Notes under the pieces: generated by a model
Told to the model about the DNA's origin: nothing
Databases searched by the model: none
Seen by the model: only the letters and a program-made list of their open reading frames with translations
Position numbers and translations under genes: made by a program
Assembly (NCBI GenBank): GCA_937952925.1
Contig: CALFYA010000055.1
Span: 1 to 18,845, forward strand
Length of the DNA stretch: 18,845 nt
Source of the DNA: an uncultured Moraxellaceae bacterium
GTDB lineage: Bacteria > Pseudomonadota > Gammaproteobacteria > Pseudomonadales > Moraxellaceae
Direction of reading: 5' to 3'
Shown: in pieces, positions 13,732 through 18,845 of the stretch
Layout: every line of letters starts with the position of its first letter
Position numbering within the stretch: the first letter of the stretch is position 1

Positions 13732-14966
13732 TATTTAAACAACGGCAACATCAGATGGATTTGTAGCTCACCGACCACCACACCTAGCACGCCACCTACC
13801 GCAATCAAAATCCACTCATCCTCTTTGAATGCCGGACGGAGCATGCCTTCAAACTCTTCAGGCGACAGCTGCTGCATACGGGCGATCAGGGTATTGCGGA
13901 TATCCATTGCATCTTCGGCATACGATTCGACATAACGCATGGTTTCAGGCAATTTGCTCATCAAGCTATCGGCCACCGCAGATTTCATCTCGATGTATTT
14001 TTGGCTGCCGACGGCATACACCACAAAGGGACGTGCCAAACCTGCTTGCTCATCGACCATTTTTTTGACGTTGCGATGCACCAATTCCATGATGCGATCT
14101 GACATTGGGCCACGGAACAGCTCTTCCATCATCACGCGAGGGGTCAGCAACTGCTTGGAGATCAGCTCCGCGTAGTCACGCGCCACTTCTTGTTGACGGC
14201 TCAAAAACAAGCCTTGGAAGGTAAAGCCCATGATTTTGGTGGGGTGTTGTGGGCGAAACAACATCTGTAAGGCGAGCCAATCACTAAAAAAGCCCACAAA
14301 ACCGCCAAACACCGGCAGCATCCAAGGCTGTTTGAAGATCATCCAAAAAATCATTTGGATAAAACCAATCCCCAAACCAAACCAAAAGCCCACATTGCTA
14401 AAAAACTTAAACTCCTGCCGACCGACTTTACGGAAAATGTCATTGAGTAAGCGTTTGTCTTTGAGCAAGTTGGAGATGACCATATGGCGAATATCAAAGT
14501 ATTTGCCCACATCTTTTTGCACTTCACCCATGATGGTGGCGACCATATTGGGCGCTTCGGCTTTGACTCGGCTAATAATTTTTTGCCGCGACCATTCTGG
14601 CATCACTTCCCACAGACCCGGTTGATATTGCTGAGCAATCTCACGGGTAATGTCTTCTGCGGCAATAATCATGGGGATTTCGATTTCTTGTGCAATCCGC
14701 TTGGGATCAAGCCGTGCAAAAATTTCTTCTGGCTTGATCAATTTGGAGGTCATCAAATCGACCGCTGTGGTCGCCATTTTTTCCGCTTTACGCGGCACAA
14801 TGCCTTGCCAGCCCAAAAATGGGCGAATCCCAAAAAACTCAAGAGGTGCAAACATCATCTGCACCGCGATCACTTTGGTGACGTAACCAACCAGACCGCT
14901 GATGACCGGAATCATCATGTACAGCCAAAAATTGGTCTGGAAATCAATCAGCATTTTTTCCAGCAT
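13731..14966 (-). CDS. DUF445-family membrane protein
   Basis: The 411-residue product belongs to the DUF445 (YheB-like) family of unknown function. Hydrophobic segments lie near the N-terminus (FWLYMMIPVISGLVGYVTKV), in the middle (FWFGLGIGFIQMIFWMIF and the adjoining VFGGFVGFFSDWLAL) and at the C-terminus (WILIAVGGVLGVVVGEL). Two internal repeats are visible: the first has VIAVQMMFAPLEFFGIRP followed by GIVPRKAEKMA, the second WLALQMLFRP followed by GLFLSRQQEVA. The regions between are helical and charged. AAGGA lies about 10 nt before the ATG at 14966. The gene is coupled to the hydrolase downstream, so the pair probably forms an operon. Confidence 0.88.
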   Translation of the reverse strand: MLEKMLIDFQTNFWLYMMIPVISGLVGYVTKVIAVQMMFAPLEFFGIRPFLGWQGIVPRKAEKMATTAVDLMTSKLIKPEEIFARLDPKRIAQEIEIPMIIAAEDITREIAQQYQPGLWEVMPEWSRQKIISRVKAEAPNMVATIMGEVQKDVGKYFDIRHMVISNLLKDKRLLNDIFRKVGRQEFKFFSNVGFWFGLGIGFIQMIFWMIFKQPWMLPVFGGFVGFFSDWLALQMLFRPQHPTKIMGFTFQGLFLSRQQEVARDYAELISKQLLTPRVMMEELFRGPMSDRIMELVHRNVKKMVDEQAGLARPFVVYAVGSQKYIEMKSAVADSLMSKLPETMRYVESYAEDAMDIRNTLIARMQQLSPEEFEGMLRPAFKEDEWILIAVGGVLGVVVGELQIHLMLPLFK

Positions 14967-15145
14967 ATGTTGTGATCCTTATTCTACCGACTCGACACAC
15001 CCGTTGCGTCTTGTCTAGCCCAATCTTCGCCCTATTGCAATGCCGCAAAGTGCTTAACGTCCTGATCGAATCCGTCAGGTCTGCATCAATGCAGCAATCT
15101 TAGGTCATCCCTAATCAGAACACTGTCGTTTTTGTGACCGCCATC

Positions 15146-15174
15146 AAAAAAAACCCGCATTTCGCGGGTTTTTT
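15146..15174 (-). terminator. Rho-independent terminator of suhB (possibly bidirectional)
   Basis: The stem CCCGC/GCGGG with a 5-nt loop is flanked by eight A on the left and six T on the right, and A-T pairing can extend the stem to ATC/GAT. On the minus strand it gives a stem followed by eight T, 10 bp after the suhB stop. No plus-strand gene ends here, so the suhB role is the relevant one. Confidence 0.9.
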
Positions 15175-15183
15175 GATCAGTTT

Positions 15184-16053
15184 TTAGCGTGCTGCCTCGC
15201 CCCATGCGGGGACGACCGTACGCATTAATGGCTTGAGTAGCTTCATCGAACAGGCAATCACTTGACCGTTTTGCATGCTCCCTTCGCCACCACGTGCGTC
15301 AACCACTGTACCACCCGCTTCGCGCACGATCAATTCACCTGCGGCAATATCCCACGGCTTGAGATTGACCTCAAAAAAGCCATCAAAACGCCCTGCCGCG
15401 ACATAAGCCAAGTCGAGCGCCGCCGAACCCGCACGGCGAATATTCGCACCGGCTTTGGTCACTGCCAGCAGCGATGCAAAATGCTGCTCGGCATACGAGA
15501 TAATCTCGCCATGCCGCTCCACTTTGGGTGGATGCCCTACGGCTAAAAAGCTGTCTTGTAGGGTATTTTTGTCACCAACACGAATACGGCGTTGATCCAA
15601 AAAGCTATCGGTGGCATTGAGGTCAACCCCCAAGCTCAAAAACGCACCTTCACCACGACTGGCGCTAAACAGCTCATCACGCACCGGATCGTAAATCACC
15701 GCATGCTGGGTCACACCTTTGTGCTGTACCGCAATCGAAATACAAAAATGCGGAAAACCATTCACAAAGTTTTGCGTGCCATCGAGTGGATCAATCACCC
15801 AGCACCACTCAGCATCATCGCCTTTGCCTTCCTGCAAGCCAAATTCTTCACCCAAAAAGCTGTGCTTGGGATAGCTTTTTTTCAGGAGTTCAATCAGGCG
15901 TTGCTCTGCATACTGGTCGAGCTGTGTGACTGGGCCATCCACACCCTTGCTGCTGACTTGCAAATTGAATTGATGACGATTTTTGTGAAACCGCAGCAGT
16001 TCATTACCGACTATACCTGCGGCCTTTGCGGCCATTACCACCATCGGTTTCAT
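15184..16053 (-). CDS. suhB: Inositol-monophosphatase family protein SuhB
   Basis: SuhB is a Mg2+-dependent inositol-1-phosphatase-fold protein; in E. coli it also works in rRNA transcription antitermination. The 289-residue product shows the metal-binding motifs GEE (68-70, with Glu69), WVIDPLDGTQNF (Asp88, Asp91) and PWDIAAGELIVREAGG (Asp235), all conserved. It also has RRAGSAALDLAYVAAGRFDGFFE, typical of SuhB. It is about 20 residues longer than the E. coli protein, with added residues around GKGDDAEWC and near the C-terminus. The start MKPMVVMAAKAA matches the family N-terminus. It has its own promoter after dxs and a strong terminator. Confidence 0.92.
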   Translation of the reverse strand: MKPMVVMAAKAAGIVGNELLRFHKNRHQFNLQVSSKGVDGPVTQLDQYAEQRLIELLKKSYPKHSFLGEEFGLQEGKGDDAEWCWVIDPLDGTQNFVNGFPHFCISIAVQHKGVTQHAVIYDPVRDELFSASRGEGAFLSLGVDLNATDSFLDQRRIRVGDKNTLQDSFLAVGHPPKVERHGEIISYAEQHFASLLAVTKAGANIRRAGSAALDLAYVAAGRFDGFFEVNLKPWDIAAGELIVREAGGTVVDARGGEGSMQNGQVIACSMKLLKPLMRTVVPAWGEAAR

Positions 16054-16089
16054 CTGTGTCCACCATCAAGACGTGCAAAAAAGGGCGTT

Positions 16090-16118
16090 ATTCTAGCAAA
16101 AAAGGCATGACCTGTCTG
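16090..16118 (-). promoter_or_regulatory. Predicted suhB promoter
   Basis: On the minus strand CAGACA (16113-16118, four of six matches to the -35 consensus) is followed after 17 nt by TAGAAT (16090-16095), with TGC immediately before the hexamer as an extended -10. It begins 4 bp past the dxs stop and gives a leader of roughly 30 nt. Confidence 0.6.
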
Positions 16119-16121
16119 TGT

Positions 16122-18029
16122 TCAGCTTTTGAGCGTGGCAATAAACTTTTCAATCGATACCGCCAGCCCTGCGGCATCCAAACCACAATCCGCCAGCATC
16201 TGTGGATGCGCGGCATGCTCCAAAAACACATCGGGCAAACCCAGATTGAGGATCGGCACATGATAACCCGCAGCATGCAGCGCTTCGTTGACCGCACTAC
16301 CTGCGCCAGCCATCACCGCATGCTCCTCAATGGTCACAAACACATGACCTTGTACTGCACATTGGGTCAGACAATCCAGATCTAAGGGTTTGATAAAGCG
16401 CATATTGATCACATTGACGCCCCAACCTTCTGTCAAGTTCAACCGTTTGGCTGCACGCTGTGCAGGAATCACCATACTGCCAAATGCTAATAAGCTCACC
16501 TGCTGCGTAGATGTTGCATCTGCGTGTTGCAGCCACTCGGCTTGTCCTATCGGCAACAACTCAAATGCTGGCTCAATCACACTACCGCAGCCGGTGCCAC
16601 GCGGATAACGTACTGCCGCAGGCCCTCGGTGTTGGTAGGCGGTATACAGCATCTGACGGCATTCGTTTTCGTCTTTGGGTGCCATAATGACCATGTTGGG
16701 CAAGGTGCGCATATAAGCATAATCAAATGCGCCTGCATGGGTCGGGCCATCCTCCCCCACCAAACCTGCACGGTCGATACCAAAGGTCACATCCAAATTT
16801 TGCAGGGCGATGTCATGCACCAGCTGATCATAGCCACGTTGCAAAAAGGTCGAATAAATCGCCACGATGGGTTTAACCCCTTCACAGGCCATGCCTGCGG
16901 CGAGGGTCAGCGCGTGCTGCTCGGCAATCGCCACATCAAAAAACCGCTCAGGATAGTGCTGGGCAAATTTGACCATGCCTGAGCCTTCGCACATGGCTGG
17001 AGTAATCGCCAGCATCTGCGCATCTTGTGCGGCCAAATCACACAAAAACTGCCCAAATACATCGGAGTATTTTTGAGGGATCGGCTGACTTGGATCACTA
17101 GCAGCTTTTTTGCTCGCAAGCTTGGCAATCGCGTGATAAGTAATCGGGTCAGCTTCGGCAGGGGCAAAGCCTTTGCCTTTGGTGGTATAGATGTGCAGCA
17201 AACGAGCGCCTTTGCGTGCTTTGAGCTGACTGAGCACCCGTACCAACTCAGGCAAATCATGCCCATCGAAGGGGCCAAAGTATTCAAACCCAATCGCTTT
17301 AAACAGATTATCACTGCAATCGGGCGCGGCTTTGCGCGGGGCAAACGGCATATTGGGACGCGGCTGAATCACCGGCTCGCCCGTATCGCTCAATCCCACT
17401 TGATAACCACTTTGCCAAAGCGCAGCGAGGTGCTGCGCAAAACCGCCCACACTGCACGAAATTGACATGTCATTGTCATTGAGAATGACCAGCACATCGG
17501 CTTGATGCTGCACGGCGTCATTCATGGCTTCAAAGGCCATACCGGCGGTCATGGCACCATCACCAATAATGGCCACCACATGACGCGGATCACGCAAATG
17601 GCGCAGCGCCAACGCCATCCCCAGCGCAGCCGAAATCGAGGTGGAAGAATGCCCCACCCCAAAGGTGTCAAATTCGGATTCGCTACGCGTGGGAAACGCG
17701 GTGAGGCCATCTTTGTGACGAATGGTGGTCAATTGATCACGGCGACCCGTCAGCACTTTGTGCGGATAGGCTTGATGCCCTACATCCCACACCAAGCGAT
17801 CACGCGGCGTGTCAAAGCAATAATGTAGGGCAAGCGTCAACTCGACGACACCCAAATTGGCACCAAAATGGCCACCACTTTGTCCGGCGGCATACAAAAT
17901 ATAATGCCGTAGTTCTGCTGAAAGCGTGAGCAACTGCTCGGTGTTCAGCACTTTGAGTTGATCGGGATGATCAATGCTATCAAGTAAGGGCGTCGCAGGT
18001 CGCTGGACAGGGATCTCGTGATGCATCAT
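16122..18029 (-). CDS. dxs: 1-deoxy-D-xylulose-5-phosphate synthase
   Basis: DXS condenses pyruvate and glyceraldehyde-3-phosphate, using thiamine diphosphate, in the first step of the MEP isoprenoid pathway. The 635-residue product (E. coli: 620) has SGGHFGANLG with His54, WDVGHQAYPHK, and the ThDP-binding motif GDGAMTAG (156-163) continuing to ILNDNDMSIS. The catalytic Glu370 lies in AIAEQHA, and DRAGLVGEDGPTHAG begins the pyrimidine-domain block. The frame is open to an ATG at 18098, but the extra 23 residues do not look like the family N-terminus. AAGG lies close upstream of the tandem ATGs at 18029 and 18026, so the start is placed there. Divergent from ribA across 236 bp. Confidence 0.97.
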   Translation of the reverse strand: MMHHEIPVQRPATPLLDSIDHPDQLKVLNTEQLLTLSAELRHYILYAAGQSGGHFGANLGVVELTLALHYCFDTPRDRLVWDVGHQAYPHKVLTGRRDQLTTIRHKDGLTAFPTRSESEFDTFGVGHSSTSISAALGMALALRHLRDPRHVVAIIGDGAMTAGMAFEAMNDAVQHQADVLVILNDNDMSISCSVGGFAQHLAALWQSGYQVGLSDTGEPVIQPRPNMPFAPRKAAPDCSDNLFKAIGFEYFGPFDGHDLPELVRVLSQLKARKGARLLHIYTTKGKGFAPAEADPITYHAIAKLASKKAASDPSQPIPQKYSDVFGQFLCDLAAQDAQMLAITPAMCEGSGMVKFAQHYPERFFDVAIAEQHALTLAAGMACEGVKPIVAIYSTFLQRGYDQLVHDIALQNLDVTFGIDRAGLVGEDGPTHAGAFDYAYMRTLPNMVIMAPKDENECRQMLYTAYQHRGPAAVRYPRGTGCGSVIEPAFELLPIGQAEWLQHADATSTQQVSLLAFGSMVIPAQRAAKRLNLTEGWGVNVINMRFIKPLDLDCLTQCAVQGHVFVTIEEHAVMAGAGSAVNEALHAAGYHVPILNLGLPDVFLEHAAHPQMLADCGLDAAGLAVSIEKFIATLKS

Positions 18030-18223
18030 AGGCCTTATAAACCTGAGCTGACAATGTGCAGCTTGGGTGAGCAACCAAATGGTCGAACGGTGCGCCACGG
18101 AGGATGGCAGTCCACAGGGGTGAATCCTACCATTTGCAGATCAAACGGCCTAGTTCTGTCTGTATTGTCGCTGAGTAAACCGCTTGTTTAGCAATCGACC
18201 GATTAGCAGGGGCTTGATTTGGG

Positions 18224-18229
18224 TATAAT
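18224..18229 (+). promoter_or_regulatory. -10 box of the ribA promoter
   Basis: A perfect TATAAT lies 36 bp before the GTG start. TTAGCA at 18203-18208 is a candidate -35 but with a short 15-nt spacer. The predicted leader is only about 30 nt, too short to hold an FMN riboswitch. The rest of the dxs-ribA gap (18030-18265) shows no clear dxs promoter. Confidence 0.6.
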
Positions 18230-18265
18230 CTTAGGTTCTCTTGTCTGCTGACTGTGGAGCTTACC

Positions 18266-18845
18266 GTGCCCTTTCAATTTGTGGCATCGTCAAAACTGCC
18301 GACTCGTCATGGTCATTTTGATATCCATGTCTTTGAAAATGACGAAACCGGTGAAGAACATGTGGCGCTCTCGCTGGGTCTGCCGCGTACCGACGATTTG
18401 CCGGTATTGGTTCGCCTCCATTCTGAATGCTTGACGGGTGACGCTTTTGGCTCACTGCGCTGCGACTGTGGCCCCCAGCTCGATGCGACCTTACAGTTGA
18501 TCCAGTCAGAAGGCTGCGGTGCTTTGCTGTATCTACGCCAAGAAGGTCGCGGGATTGGTCTGCCCAACAAAATCCGTGCGTATGCCTTGCAAGATCAAGG
18601 CCACGACACTTTGGATGCCAACTTGCTCTTGGGTCTACCTGCCGATGCCCGCACCTATGAGATGTGCAAGCCGATGTTGGATCATTTGGGCATTACACAG
18701 GTCAACCTGATCACCAACAATCCTGCCAAACGTGCTGCGCTGGAAGAATTGGGCGTCACGGTCACCAAACGCACCCCACTGCATGTCGGTTATAACCCGT
18801 ACAATCATGGTTATATTTCGACCAAACGTAGCCGCATGGGTCATT
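18266..18845 (+). CDS. ribA: GTP cyclohydrolase II (C-terminus cut by window edge)
   Basis: RibA opens the imidazole ring of GTP to start riboflavin synthesis. The visible 193 residues run to RSRMGH, the point where E. coli RibA (196 residues) has about four more, so nearly the whole gene is present. Zinc ligands Cys55, Cys66 and Cys68 lie in SECLTGDAFGSLRCDCG. Also present are RQEGRGIGLPNKIRAYALQD and LITNNPAKRAALEELG. The start is GTG, supported by GGAG at 18256-18259, 6 nt upstream; no in-frame ATG gives a full-length protein. The stand-alone RibA form is seen, with no visible fusion to RibB at the N-terminus. Divergent from dxs. Confidence 0.95.
   Translation, partial: MPFQFVASSKLPTRHGHFDIHVFENDETGEEHVALSLGLPRTDDLPVLVRLHSECLTGDAFGSLRCDCGPQLDATLQLIQSEGCGALLYLRQEGRGIGLPNKIRAYALQDQGHDTLDANLLLGLPADARTYEMCKPMLDHLGITQVNLITNNPAKRAALEELGVTVTKRTPLHVGYNPYNHGYISTKRSRMGH

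Noticed and set aside
14484..14975. Plus-strand 163-codon open frame
   Set aside because: It is antisense to the DUF445 gene and resembles no known family.
18030..18098. 23-residue N-terminal extension of DXS
   Set aside because: It does not look like the DXS N-terminus; the ATG pair at 18026-18029 with a nearby AAGG fits better.
18030..18265. FMN riboswitch upstream of ribA
   Set aside because: The predicted leader is only about 30 nt, and the multi-helix RFN sequence pattern was not seen.
1..18845. CRISPR arrays, tRNA/rRNA genes, insertion sequences, prophage or integrase genes
   Set aside because: No regularly spaced repeats, cloverleaf or rRNA-like segments, transposase motifs or phage genes were seen in reading both strands.

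Overview
The window looks like chromosomal DNA of a gammaproteobacterium, most likely in Moraxellaceae (relatives of Acinetobacter). Three things point there: an AdeT1/AdeT2-type solute-binding protein (a group I know mainly from Acinetobacter), an mlaFEDCB lipid-transport operon, and the divergent dxs/ribA pair, which I recall from Acinetobacter. Base composition looks close to 50% GC by eye, higher than typical Acinetobacter, so the genus is open. No rRNA, tRNA, insertion sequence, phage gene or CRISPR array was seen. Coding density is high and most genes are housekeeping.

Left part (1-6385): a truncated AdeT-like periplasmic solute-binding protein and a YeeZ-like NAD(P)-binding epimerase family protein lie on the minus strand. 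Only 29 bp separates the epimerase from divergent recG. recG is followed on the plus strand by a ComF-family phosphoribosyltransferase, the magnesium transporter corA and an orphan ModA-like periplasmic binding protein. The last gene meets mlaB tail to tail, with stop codons overlapping by 4 bp.

Middle part (6382-11721, minus strand): the complete mlaFEDCB operon, encoding an inner-membrane ABC/MCE transporter for phospholipids, with 1-4 nt gene overlaps at three of its four junctions. Upstream of it are a one-helix small protein with its own extended -10 promoter, a strong intrinsic terminator, and a DEAD-box RNA helicase. The helicase has a long Arg/Gly/Asp-rich tail containing 16-18-residue repeats and is preceded by a leader of about 270 nt.

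Accessory-looking part (11722-14966): about 500 bp of non-coding DNA, then two tandem plus-strand genes for small exported proteins that share an unusual Trp/Tyr-rich domain with two conserved cysteines. One has a cleavable signal peptide and the other a lipobox. They converge, with overlapping stops, on a periplasmic alpha/beta hydrolase (lipase-like) gene that is translationally coupled to a DUF445 membrane-protein gene. This is the part of the window least explained by known biology.

Right part (14967-18845): suhB with its own promoter and a bidirectional terminator, dxs (first step of the MEP isoprenoid pathway), and divergent ribA (GTP cyclohydrolase II, riboflavin synthesis) starting at GTG and cut by the window end a few codons before its expected stop.
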